From contig JAJZCS010000018.1 in NCBI GenBank assembly GCA_021829055.1, positions 1 to 15,990 of the forward strand: a DNA stretch of 15,990 bases, given 5' to 3'. The notes below the pieces were generated by a model that ran no database searches, was not told the DNA's origin, and worked only from the letters and a program-made list of their open reading frames with translations. Origin of the DNA: Pseudomonadota bacterium (GTDB lineage: Bacteria; Pseudomonadota; Alphaproteobacteria; Acetobacterales; Acetobacteraceae). This document shows positions 1 through 7,253 of this stretch, piece after piece. The position numbers and the translations under genes were made by a program. Numbering within the stretch: the first letter of the stretch is position 1; every line of letters starts with the position of its first letter.

Positions 1-357
1 CGTGATACCCGTCGCAGGCGTCTGCCAGGCACCACCCCAGTAGGTGACATGCAGCCACCCGTCAGCCTTGTGGATCTGGACCGCCGCCAAGCCCATGCTG
101 TACTGCACGTTCGGCGAAATACCACCAATGTTATTGAATAGGCGCGGCGTCGCATTCGTGAATGCCGCCATAGAGCCATCGATACCGCCCGAGAACTGCC
201 ATTTCCCGCTCAGCGGCCCCATGTCCTTGATCGTGACCGTATCGACCGGCACATTGGCCCCAAAACCGCCCGCACCGACCGCAAAGCTCGGCTGCGAGTA
301 GCCGAGCGCACAGACTCCGAGCGCGACCGATACCAGTAGACTCTTCCGGATTTGCAT
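1..357 (-). CDS. Outer-membrane porin-like protein, N-terminal part (cut by window edge)
   Basis: The 119 visible codons begin with a classical Sec signal peptide: a basic start (MQIRKS), a hydrophobic core, and a likely cut after PSFA at about residue 26. The mature part is rich in Gly, Ser, Asn and aromatic residues in alternating patterns (KWQFSGGIDG, ISPNVQYSMG, WLHVTYWGGAW), as expected for amphipathic strands of an outer-membrane beta-barrel. The start at 357 is supported by an AAGGGG ribosome binding site about 8 bases upstream. A GATAAT-like -10 box lies at 386-381, but no matching -35 was found. The stop lies outside the window, so length and family cannot be settled. A general porin or a BBP2-like barrel is possible; the export and barrel character are much surer than the family. 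Confidence 0.6.
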   Translation of the reverse strand, partial: MQIRKSLLVSVALGVCALGYSQPSFAVGAGGFGANVPVDTVTIKDMGPLSGKWQFSGGIDGSMAAFTNATPRLFNNIGGISPNVQYSMGLAAVQIHKADGWLHVTYWGGAWQTPATGIT

Positions 358-946
358 AACGTGTTCCCCTTCCCGTGAGAATTATCTCTCGAGTATCCTG
401 TTGTCTCTCTTGACGACTTGCCCGAGGAAACAAACGTGACGCCGCGAAGCCCTGAATTTTCTACGACAGAACGAAGCTGTGTCACCGCCGTCTCCCGAGG
501 AGATGCCGAACGGCAATATGCGTCGGGCAAGATGTTGAACGCAATATGAATAATTTCTTCAGATCATCAGATTATCGTGATCGACCCGAACCAGGATCAC
601 GGCCCAAGGCCACGAGGCACCCCTTATTCCTGCAAACTGACGCCCGTCTCAGGGAGAAACGCCATTTCTCATATGGACCCTGTCGCCGTGACGACCGGCT
701 TCCGGTCGTTCTTCCTTTTTGAGTTTGTGTGTCTCCACACGTTCACGCCCGGCCCTGGCGCCAGCACAATCGCCAATCTGCCCTGCACGGGAGGTAAAGA
801 CGCCTATCCTGACCACCTCACCGCGCCCGCATCCAGCCTCGCGGGAGATTTCGGTAGCGTAAACACCCGTCGTCGCGGGATCGCCGGCAACTGCTTGCTA
901 AGGATTGCCCGCAGCGCCACTGATCGCCTACACTCTAAGCTCAAGT
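358..946. other. Long gap without a convincing gene
   Basis: About 590 bases separate the porin-like gene from the end of the mla unit, both on the minus strand. A plus frame of 126 codons (577-957, GTG start) has no ribosome binding site, runs straight through the terminator at 691-720 and overlaps the end of the lipoprotein gene, so I do not accept it. A 48-codon minus frame starting in the ATGA at the lipoprotein stop also lacks a ribosome binding site. Visible structure: the plus-strand terminator, a second hairpin GTGTG-TCTC-CACAC at 727-740, an 8-base direct repeat GCAATATG (about 514-521 and 541-548), and a GAGA-ATTA-TCTC inverted repeat at 377-388 in the porin leader. No minus-strand terminator for the mla unit was recognised. 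Confidence 0.5.
691..720 (+). terminator. Intrinsic terminator without an assigned gene
   Basis: A perfect 8-bp stem ACGACCGG / CCGGTCGT (691-698 and 702-709) with a three-base CTT loop is followed by a pyrimidine-rich tail ending in five T (710-720). The T tail lies only on the plus-strand side, so it should stop plus-strand transcripts. Both neighbouring protein genes are on the minus strand, so its transcript is unknown; a small RNA starting somewhere in about 540-690 is one explanation. Confidence 0.65.
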
Positions 947-1567
947 TCATGTTTTGATTTTGCTTTGTGCCTGCCTAACCAGCTGAACGGCCTGCTCGAG
1001 CAAAGAGACGACAGCCGCACGCTGCGCCGCCACCAGCTCCGCTGCCGAGCGTCCGGAGAGCGGCTCGACTGCGACTAACCGGCGCTGAACGAGGGGCACA
1101 GCTCCCAAACCAACGGGCTTTGATATCACCAATGTCATCGTCGCTCGTGCTTCACGGGCGGACGGATCAGCAATCAGTGCATTTAATGTTGCCTCAACCA
1201 GAAGGTTTGGGGTGAGGACACTTCCGTCACCGACCACAGCCTTGAATTCGCCGCTCGCTTCTAACCAAGCAATTAACGCAGCAGTCAGAGCTTCAGCCGG
1301 AGGCACGGCCCATCGATTATAATAGCCTCGATGTAGACTTCCGTCGCGCCGTAAAGTCGTCAGGCCGGTTTGCTCCAACCCCGGCCCAGCGAGCACGCTC
1401 CGAACGAGAACGACCCCCTTTCCAGTATGGTATCCTACAAATGGAGGGGGATTTGGCGCTAGGGGCCACTCGGTCTTGGCGATGTAGGGTTGATCCGGAA
1501 TCAAACCGCTGCAACCAACGAGCGCGAGCGGCAAGACCAACGCAAGAATGCGTCCACTTTTCATCAT
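947..1567 (-). CDS. ABC-type transport auxiliary lipoprotein (PqiC/DUF330-like) of the Mla unit
   Basis: A 206-residue predicted lipoprotein. It has a basic start, a hydrophobic stretch and a lipobox LVGC with the acylated Cys at residue 19. The rest matches the ABC_trans_aux family from memory: an N-terminal strand region, the segment LVRSVLAGPGLEQTGL, and an alpha-helical end rich in Ala, Val and Gln. Members sit in the periplasm, anchored to a membrane, and work with MCE-domain lipid transporters, roughly in the place of MlaA or PqiC. It is the last gene of the minus-strand unit, 13 bases after mlaD, with a GAGGGG ribosome binding site just upstream. ATG codons at 1567 and 1564 are both usable. 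Family call fairly sure; the exact substrate is unknown. Confidence 0.8.
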   Translation of the reverse strand: MMKSGRILALVLPLALVGCSGLIPDQPYIAKTEWPLAPNPPPFVGYHTGKGVVLVRSVLAGPGLEQTGLTTLRRDGSLHRGYYNRWAVPPAEALTAALIAWLEASGEFKAVVGDGSVLTPNLLVEATLNALIADPSAREARATMTLVISKPVGLGAVPLVQRRLVAVEPLSGRSAAELVAAQRAAVVSLLEQAVQLVRQAQSKIKT

Positions 1568-1580
1568 GGCCGCCCCTCTG

Positions 1581-2573
1581 TCATGGTGTTTGGCGAGGCG
1601 GCTCTCTGCCGCGCAGCAAAACCGCCGGATTAGATTGAAGTTCCGCAGACAGTTCGGCCAGCCGCCGCGATACCGTATTTAAATTACGCATGATCGGAAT
1701 CATCTCCCTGTCGAAATCCATAGTGCTTTCACCAAGCAGGCGAACGGATTGCTTGGTCTCCGCGACCAACTCCGGCATTGCTGCCGTGGCGATCTCGAGA
1801 GCCGCCGATGCACTCTGGAGTTGCTGCAGTATCTCTCGGGTCTGTTTGCCGTCAGCCAAACGGCGCACCGATGCCGTCGTTCCAGGAAGATTGGCCTGCC
1901 TAACCTGATCCTGCAATTCACCCAGGAGCTCATCGGCGCGAGCGATCGCTTGTTTTGCCGCACCCGTTGTCAACTCTTCGTGCATGGCCGTGATAAGTCC
2001 GTTGACTTCGTGGATCGTCTTGGCGACGTCAACGTCCCTCGCATTCGCGAGAAAACCCTGAATTGCATCTTGAACCTGCGTCAGTGTACTCGGAATAGAG
2101 GGAATTTCAGGCGTTCGTGGTGTCCAAGGCACGCTGGAGACCGGATGAAGCGTTGGGTTAACGAAAGTGAGTTCCAAATACGCCAGTCCAGTAATTCCTT
2201 GGGGGGCCACCTCCGCTCTCAGGCCACGCTCAATCGCCTCTTTAATGTTCGGATGCGGGCCGAGCTTGGCGGGATTAACGCGAAAGCGGACGATGACCTG
2301 TCGATACGCGGGTGTATTCAGTTCAACAGCGTTTGCCGGCGGGTACTGAGCGGCAACTAGCCCGATCTCCGTAACTTTCCCGATCGTGACCCCCCGGAAT
2401 TTAACCGGAGAACCAACGTCGAGGCCCTGAACCGATTCCTTGAAATATGTTTCATAAGCAAGGCCTTGTCGAAATATATTTCCAGACAATACCAAAATCA
2501 GGCCCACTAGGACGGCAAAGCTGGCGAGCACGAAAAACCCGGTTCGAAGAGCTTCACCATGTGCGCGCATCAT
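1581..2573 (-). CDS. mlaD: MCE-domain lipid-binding protein MlaD
   Basis: A 330-residue periplasmic substrate-binding subunit of a Mla-type phospholipid transporter. Residues 11-31 form one membrane anchor. The MCE domain follows at about 38-138, with typical motifs GLDVGSPVKFRGVTIGKV (50-67) and the PQGITGLAYLEL segment. The remaining ~190 residues are mostly helical and Gln/Ala/Leu-rich, with a likely coiled coil, longer than in E. coli MlaD (about 180 residues in total) and more like the long alphaproteobacterial and actinobacterial MCE proteins. The start at 2573 makes an ATGA overlap with the mlaF stop and has GGAGG six bases upstream; ATG at 2570 is the alternative. The frame stays open to 2759, but that part overlaps mlaF and has no reason to be translated. 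Confidence 0.9.
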   Translation of the reverse strand: MMRAHGEALRTGFFVLASFAVLVGLILVLSGNIFRQGLAYETYFKESVQGLDVGSPVKFRGVTIGKVTEIGLVAAQYPPANAVELNTPAYRQVIVRFRVNPAKLGPHPNIKEAIERGLRAEVAPQGITGLAYLELTFVNPTLHPVSSVPWTPRTPEIPSIPSTLTQVQDAIQGFLANARDVDVAKTIHEVNGLITAMHEELTTGAAKQAIARADELLGELQDQVRQANLPGTTASVRRLADGKQTREILQQLQSASAALEIATAAMPELVAETKQSVRLLGESTMDFDREMIPIMRNLNTVSRRLAELSAELQSNPAVLLRGREPPRQTP

Positions 2574-3325
2574 GACGATCCTCCACTGGTGAGCGGCTCC
2601 CGATTGAAAAATGCCCTGACAACAGGATTGCTGTCCCGCTTCATGCTCTCCGGTGCTCCGATGGAAATTATTCCACGTGCACTGCGATCGAGCATCACAC
2701 AACGGTCGGCGATCGCGAAAACCGAGGCGAGCTCGTGAGTCACGATGACAAATGTACAATCCAAGGCACCGCGCAGGTCAAGGATCAGTTTGTCCAGCCC
2801 CGCACCCGTAACCGGATCAAGGCCAGCAGAGGGTTCATCCAGGAGCAGGATTGGTGGATCAAGGGCCAGTGCTCGAGCAATTGCAGCGCGCTTCACCATG
2901 CCGCCGGAGATTTCCGAAGGCCGCAAATGCTGTGCATCGACAAGTCCAACCAATGCCAGCTTGACTCTGGCTATGTCAGCGCGTGCATCGCTCGGTAAAT
3001 CAGTAAACATCATGAGCGGTAACATGATGTTCTCAAGTAAAGTCATGGAGCCGAGGAGCGCGCCGGACTGGAACATCACTCCGATTGCGCGCCGCACAGA
3101 ATCAACCTCCGTTATCACGTCATGTCCGGCAACCATGATGTGACCAAACGCAGGCGGCGAGAGGCCGATCATCTGCTTGAGCAGAGTAGACTTTCCGCAG
3201 CCAGAGGCACCCAGGATGACGAAGATTTCACCGGCGCGAACGTGGAATGAAACGTTCTGGAAGATCACTTCATCGCCGAAAGCTTGGCCGGCACCATCGA
3301 CGACGATCGCATCGTTCATATTCAT
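2570..3325 (-). CDS. mlaF: Mla-type ABC transporter ATP-binding protein MlaF
   Basis: A 251-residue ATPase that drives lipid movement through the MlaE permease at the inner membrane. All ABC motifs are present in order: Walker A GASGCGKST (39-47), Q-loop Gln 86, signature ISGGM (139-143), Walker B ILLLDEP (159-165), D-loop SAGLD (166-170) and the switch His 197. The signature form SGGMVKR is characteristic of the MlaF/TTG2A group rather than of general importers. Length fits the family (about 250-270). The start at 3325 overlaps the mlaE stop as ATGA, and the gene's own stop overlaps mlaD the same way, so translation of the three core subunits is probably coupled. ATG at 3319 is an alternative start. 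Confidence 0.95.
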   Translation of the reverse strand: MNMNDAIVVDGAGQAFGDEVIFQNVSFHVRAGEIFVILGASGCGKSTLLKQMIGLSPPAFGHIMVAGHDVITEVDSVRRAIGVMFQSGALLGSMTLLENIMLPLMMFTDLPSDARADIARVKLALVGLVDAQHLRPSEISGGMVKRAAIARALALDPPILLLDEPSAGLDPVTGAGLDKLILDLRGALDCTFVIVTHELASVFAIADRCVMLDRSARGIISIGAPESMKRDSNPVVRAFFNREPLTSGGSS

Positions 3326-4425
3326 AGACCAAGCCGGTAGGTGATGACGGCAAACAAACCGTCAAGCACGATGGTCGCCACGATGCCGCCAACTACCGCC
3401 GAAGTTGCAGCCTCTCCTACTGCCCGCGGGCCCGTACCGGCCGTTAATCCTGCCCTGCAACCTATAACGCCGATCGCTGCACCGAAGACCATGGCCTTAA
3501 GCAGCCCAAGCAATACATCCTCCGGATCCGTCGCTCTCCTAACCTGATCCAGAATGGCTACGGGAGGTATGCCGAGTATCATCATAACCAATGCCATCCC
3601 GAGCAGACCCATAACGTCAATGCCGATTGCTAGTGCCGGCATCACCATCATGGCAGCAGCAATTCGTGGGATGACCAGCATTGTCTCGGCATCGATTCCC
3701 ATCGTAGTAAGGGCTGCGATCTCCTCATTGACAACCATCGTGCCAAGCTCGGCCGCAAAGGCAGAACCCGTGCGCCCAGCCAGAACAACCCCCGCCATGA
3801 GCGGTCCCAGCTCACGGAACAACGCGAGTGAAACCAGAGCCGCAACGTAGATCGCCGCCCCGAATTGCCGCATGGGGATTATCGACTGAAACGCTAGGAT
3901 CATGCCGATCAGAAAACCCAGCATCACCACGAGGGGTACAGCTTGGGCACCCGCACGTTCGGTAATGCGAAAGAAATCAGAACCTCGCAAGAAGCGAAGT
4001 CTTTCTCGCAAATTAATCATTACAAGAACGATTTGGCCGAGAAACGCAATGCGATTTAGAACATCTTGCCACGCCGAGTTTCTTGATCCGGTATAGCGGG
4101 CAGAAAACTGTGGCGCCCTAGTATCGTCTTGAAGTGCGGGTCGAAGCCGTACCAAAAGTTTTTTTGGGTGCTCAGCCAACCCCCTCCAAACCACACCGCC
4201 CGGATGATCGCGCTCTAGTGCCAGCAGCAAGACAGCACCAGAAGTGTCTATCCTAGTGGCGTCGCTAGCATCAATCGTTAACTGACCGGCCGTTTTCCCC
4301 GCCGCCTCGCGAGCGCGAGACCAAATCGGGGCCAAGCTAGTTGCCGTCAGCGGACCGGTGAACGCAACAATCGTGGCGTTCCCCTCATTCCGGATCTCGA
4401 GCCGAGCAGTGCTCACATAAACCAT
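3322..4425 (-). CDS. mlaE: MlaE-family permease with N-terminal STAS domain
   Basis: A 367-residue inner-membrane permease of the Mla lipid transporter fused to an N-terminal STAS domain. Residues 1 to about 95 are soluble and STAS-like, with the signature IDASDATRIDTSGAVLLL around 51-68 ending in the D-T-S-G-A turn. In E. coli this role belongs to the separate protein MlaB. Residues ~115-367 are the MlaE permease, with several membrane segments and the family motif RELGPLMAGVVLAGRTG at 204-220. The start at 4425 overlaps the end of the TerC-like gene by 13 bases. A GTG at 4416 that overlaps the TGA stop is also possible, and neither has a strong ribosome binding site. The frame stays open upstream to 4521, but that part lies inside the TerC-like gene. 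Confidence 0.92.
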   Translation of the reverse strand: MVYVSTARLEIRNEGNATIVAFTGPLTATSLAPIWSRAREAAGKTAGQLTIDASDATRIDTSGAVLLLALERDHPGGVVWRGLAEHPKKLLVRLRPALQDDTRAPQFSARYTGSRNSAWQDVLNRIAFLGQIVLVMINLRERLRFLRGSDFFRITERAGAQAVPLVVMLGFLIGMILAFQSIIPMRQFGAAIYVAALVSLALFRELGPLMAGVVLAGRTGSAFAAELGTMVVNEEIAALTTMGIDAETMLVIPRIAAAMMVMPALAIGIDVMGLLGMALVMMILGIPPVAILDQVRRATDPEDVLLGLLKAMVFGAAIGVIGCRAGLTAGTGPRAVGEAATSAVVGGIVATIVLDGLFAVITYRLGL

Positions 4426-5024
4426 GCAGGCAACCGATAAGCCATGCGTGTAGATAGTTGAATTGCGCCACCGTGGATCATATTGAGCGCTACATACAGG
4501 ACAATGCCAAGCCCAATCCAAACCAGCCAGCGGTAACGGCTTAGCAAGCTTGCCACCACATTGGCAACGAGCGCCATCAGGGCCACGGAAACCACCAAGC
4601 CAATGGCAAGCAATGCTGGATGGTCGCGCGCAGCCCCAGCAACCGCAAGCACGTTGTCCAAACTCATCGACAGATCCGCCAGGATGATCCGCGCTGCCGC
4701 ATCACGCAGTCGCGCTGGACCTGTTATGCGCACCTCGTTTGGAGGCTGGCGAAGTTCTCGCCACGATTTCCACGCAACATAAAGAAGCAGAATGCCGCCG
4801 GCGAGCGTCAAACCAATCACTTCCAGCAAACGCAATGCCAGCAAAGCCAGGACAATGCGGACAAAGGCTGCGGCTCCGACTCCGATCATGATAGCGCGTT
4901 TCTTCTGTCTTTCGGGCAACCGTACGACAGCGACCGCGATGACAATTGCGTTGTCACCTGCGAGTACAAGATCAATCATCAGGACCTGAGCCAGCACAGC
5001 GAGGTCAGCAAGAATAGGCGCCAT
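4413..5024 (-). CDS. TerC-family (YjbE-like) integral membrane protein, putative metal-ion exporter
   Basis: A 203-residue, strongly hydrophobic protein with about six to seven predicted membrane segments. Two TerC-family motifs carry paired acidic and amide residues inside membrane segments: LVLAGDNAIVIA (Asp 24, Asn 25) and ADLSMSLDNVLAVAG (Asp 117, Asp 123, Asn 124). Length and motifs fit the short YjbE branch, some members of which export manganese and supply metal to secreted enzymes; that role is inferred from the family. I chose ATG 5024 because the family starts just before the first membrane segment. A longer start at 5078 would leave only 27 bases to purB and adds no recognisable sequence. 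First gene of the minus-strand unit, overlapping mlaE by 13 bases. Confidence 0.85.
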   Translation of the reverse strand: MAPILADLAVLAQVLMIDLVLAGDNAIVIAVAVVRLPERQKKRAIMIGVGAAAFVRIVLALLALRLLEVIGLTLAGGILLLYVAWKSWRELRQPPNEVRITGPARLRDAAARIILADLSMSLDNVLAVAGAARDHPALLAIGLVVSVALMALVANVVASLLSRYRWLVWIGLGIVLYVALNMIHGGAIQLSTRMAYRLPAWFM

Positions 5025-5105
5025 CAGGCTTGGTTCCGGGTTGCAAGCAAGCTTGTCAACTGTCGACACCCGGACCAAAACGGCGCCGATCCGAAGGAGA
5101 GAAGC
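5025..5105. promoter_or_regulatory. Divergent promoter region between the terC-mla unit and purB
   Basis: These 81 bases must hold the start signals for both diverging units. On the plus strand TTGTCA (5053-5058) is followed after 17 bases by CAAAAC (5076-5081), a weak -10. On the minus strand a perfect TTGACA reads from 5060 to 5055, but no good -10 follows at 16-18 bases. The two -35-like boxes overlap within a partly symmetric stretch, so the promoters may compete. The purB ribosome binding site AAGGAGA is at 5094-5100. Confidence 0.3.
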
Positions 5106-6443
5106 ATGGTACCACGTTACTCACGCCCACAAATGGTAGCGATATGGCAAGAGCTAAACCGCTATCGAATCTGGTTCGAAATTGAAGCGCTCGCCGCGGA
5201 GGCCATGGCGGCGATAGGTGCCGTGCCAGCCGATGCGGCGCAAAATATTCGGACAAAGGGGGGCACTAAAATAGCCGGGATGACCGACGCAGACATTGAT
5301 GAAATCGCTGGCATAGAACGCGAAACAAAACATGACGTCATTGCCTTCCTCACGTGGATCGCCCAGGCAATCGGGCCGGACGCTCGTTTTGTTCATCTCG
5401 GCATGACGTCATCGGACGTTCTCGATACATGTCTTGCCGCGCAATTAGCGCAGGCCACCGACCTCCTTGTCGAGGGCATCGACGCAGTGCTCGCGGCACT
5501 GAAACGTCGAGCGATCGAACACAAGTACACGGCCACAATCGGTCGGAGCCACGGCATTCACGCCGAACCTACGAGCTTCGGGCTAAAACTTGCAGGACAC
5601 TACGCCGAATTCAACCGCAACCGCACACGACTTATCGCCGCCCGTGCGGAAATCGCTGTCTGCGCGATTTCCGGTGCAGTAGGGACTTTTGCGCACGTTG
5701 ATCCATCGGTTGAGGCTCACGTCGCGAAGAATCTCCACCTCCGCGTTGAAACCGTGTCAACCCAGGTCATTCCGCGCGATCGCCACGCCACTTATTTTAC
5801 TATTCTCGCGGTAATTGCCTCAGGCATCGAGCGCCTCGCCACGGAAATACGGCATTTGCAGCGTAGCGAAGTACGTGAAGCAGAGGAGTTTTTTTCCCGG
5901 GGGCAGAAGGGCTCTTCCGCGATGCCGCACAAACGGAACCCGGTGCTTTCGGAAAATCTTACCGGGCTGGCGCGCGTCGTCCGTGGGTACGCCTTACCTG
6001 CCCTCGAAAATGTGGCACTATGGCATGAACGCGACATCAGCCATTCCTCGGTCGAGCGAATAATCGCACCTGATGCGACGATCACGCTTGATTTTGCTCT
6101 TCACCGATTAGCTTCAATGGTAGAAAACCTCACGATCTATCCCGAACGTATGGTCCAAAATCTGGACAGCCTAGGCGGCGTGGTTTATTCCGGCGAAATC
6201 CTCCTTCTTCTTGCGCGGGCAGGAATTTCCCGAGAAGATTCGTATAGGATCGTGCAACGCAACGCGATGACGACCTGGACCACTCTTGGCCAACCAGGTG
6301 CGAAATCGTTTCGCGACCACCTCCTGACTGACCCCGACGTTGCATCACGGATCTCGCCGGCAGAAATCGATGCGGCGATGAATCCCGAACTGCATTTGCG
6401 CCATGTGGATCTGATCTTTTCACGGGTGTTCGATTCTGATTGA
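5106..6443 (+). CDS. purB: Adenylosuccinate lyase
   Basis: A 445-residue cytoplasmic enzyme of purine synthesis. It splits SAICAR to AICAR and adenylosuccinate to AMP, releasing fumarate in both cases. Superfamily signatures are present: GMTSSDVLDT (99-108); GRSHGIHAEP (146-155), whose His 149 aligns with the catalytic His 141 of the B. subtilis enzyme as I recall it; and the flexible loop GSSAMPHKRNP (269-279) with the catalytic serine. The start at 5106 has a strong AAGGAGA ribosome binding site five bases upstream, and the protein start MVPRYSRPQM is typical of PurB. The frame is open further upstream, but that part overlaps the TerC-like gene on the other strand. The NRDE gene follows after two bases, suggesting co-transcription. 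Confidence 0.97.
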   Translation: MVPRYSRPQMVAIWQELNRYRIWFEIEALAAEAMAAIGAVPADAAQNIRTKGGTKIAGMTDADIDEIAGIERETKHDVIAFLTWIAQAIGPDARFVHLGMTSSDVLDTCLAAQLAQATDLLVEGIDAVLAALKRRAIEHKYTATIGRSHGIHAEPTSFGLKLAGHYAEFNRNRTRLIAARAEIAVCAISGAVGTFAHVDPSVEAHVAKNLHLRVETVSTQVIPRDRHATYFTILAVIASGIERLATEIRHLQRSEVREAEEFFSRGQKGSSAMPHKRNPVLSENLTGLARVVRGYALPALENVALWHERDISHSSVERIIAPDATITLDFALHRLASMVENLTIYPERMVQNLDSLGGVVYSGEILLLLARAGISREDSYRIVQRNAMTTWTTLGQPGAKSFRDHLLTDPDVASRISPAEIDAAMNPELHLRHVDLIFSRVFDSD

Positions 6444-6445
6444 TC

Positions 6446-7186
6446 ATGTGTTCACTTGTTCTTTCCTTTTTACCCACCGACCCTTGGCCCGTTCTCATAG
6501 GTGCCAACCGTGATGAAATGCTGGAGCGTCCTTGGGACGCGCCAGCGCGATACTGGGCTGCTCGACCCGGCATCATTGCAGGGCGGGATCGTCTCGCGGG
6601 TGGAACTTGGCTTGGTATGAACGACCATGGGGTGGTCGCAGCCCTGCTCAATCGCACCGGCAGCCTTGGACCAGCACCAGGAAAGGCAAGTCGCGGAGAG
6701 CTTCCCCTGTTTGCTCTTGAGCATTCCACGGCCCACGCTGCCGCTCGGCACATTGCCTCGATCGACGCCAGTATTTACCGTAGCTTCAATATGATAATCA
6801 TTGATCGCCGCGGTGGTTTTGTACTTCGCGGACTAGAGCGTGAGCACCCCGAGTGCCAGCCGGTAGAACGCGGCATCACCATGATTACTGCCGGCGATCC
6901 GAATGACTCCCGATGTCCTCGAATCCGACGTTATCATTCGCAATTCGTTCGTGCACAGCGCCCGGATCCCACGGCAGCCGATTGGTCTGGTTGGATCAGG
7001 CTTCTCGCCGACTGTTCCGAACCCGCAGAGACTTCCCTCAACGTGATGCCTTCTAATGGATTTGGAACGGTTTGCTCAGCATTGATCGCGCTTAGAACAA
7101 GCGATTTGCTATTTTCATTCGCAGCCGGTCCACCTGACCGCGCTCCATTCCACACAATCGACTCTAAAAAGCCTCCGCAGGGATGA
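6446..7186 (+). CDS. NRDE (TANGO2-like) family protein
   Basis: A 246-residue protein of the NRDE/TANGO2 family, named for the motif seen here as GANRDEMLERPW (19-30). It begins Met-Cys (MCSLVL), as the family does, with Cys 2 in the position of the supposed N-terminal nucleophile of Ntn-hydrolase-like folds; no bacterial reaction is firmly established. Further family-like segments are GGTWLGMN, NRTG and the late SNGFGTVCSALI. I chose ATG 6446 over the in-frame TTG at 6440 because it puts Cys at position 2. The gene starts two bases after the purB stop with no evident ribosome binding site of its own, so it probably depends on translation of purB. No clear terminator follows; AGAGCGCTCT just after the stop is a perfect palindrome without a T tail. 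Confidence 0.85.
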   Translation: MCSLVLSFLPTDPWPVLIGANRDEMLERPWDAPARYWAARPGIIAGRDRLAGGTWLGMNDHGVVAALLNRTGSLGPAPGKASRGELPLFALEHSTAHAAARHIASIDASIYRSFNMIIIDRRGGFVLRGLEREHPECQPVERGITMITAGDPNDSRCPRIRRYHSQFVRAQRPDPTAADWSGWIRLLADCSEPAETSLNVMPSNGFGTVCSALIALRTSDLLFSFAAGPPDRAPFHTIDSKKPPQG

Positions 7187-7253
7187 TAGAGCGCTCTGAA
7201 AAAACTCGACTCAAACCATGCTGGAAACACGGCCACATCAGGAATGGATTTTC

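Noticed and set aside
741..940. A vaguely cobalamin-riboswitch-like plus-strand stretch (CAACTGCTTGCTAAGG, then GCCACTG)
   Set aside because: The order and flanking core elements of the cobalamin riboswitch are not present and no plus-strand gene follows within range.
800..949. A 48-codon minus-strand frame starting in an ATGA overlap with the lipoprotein stop
   Set aside because: The overlap looks like coupling, but there is no ribosome binding site, no recognisable motif, and ATGA at a TGA stop arises easily by chance.
577..957. A 126-codon plus-strand frame in the 358-946 gap
   Set aside because: It starts at GTG without a ribosome binding site, runs through a strong plus-strand terminator, overlaps the 3' end of the lipoprotein gene on the other strand, and resembles no family I can name. 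A search against relatives showing a conserved frame would reverse this.
4620..5105. Extension of the purB frame upstream to 4620
   Set aside because: It overlaps the TerC-like gene and the promoter region; the strong ribosome binding site and the family N-terminus both point to ATG 5106.
7187..7253. Shared terminator between the convergent NRDE and valS genes
   Set aside because: AGAGCGCTCT is a perfect palindrome but is not followed by T residues on either strand; the T run on the minus strand precedes it rather than following it.
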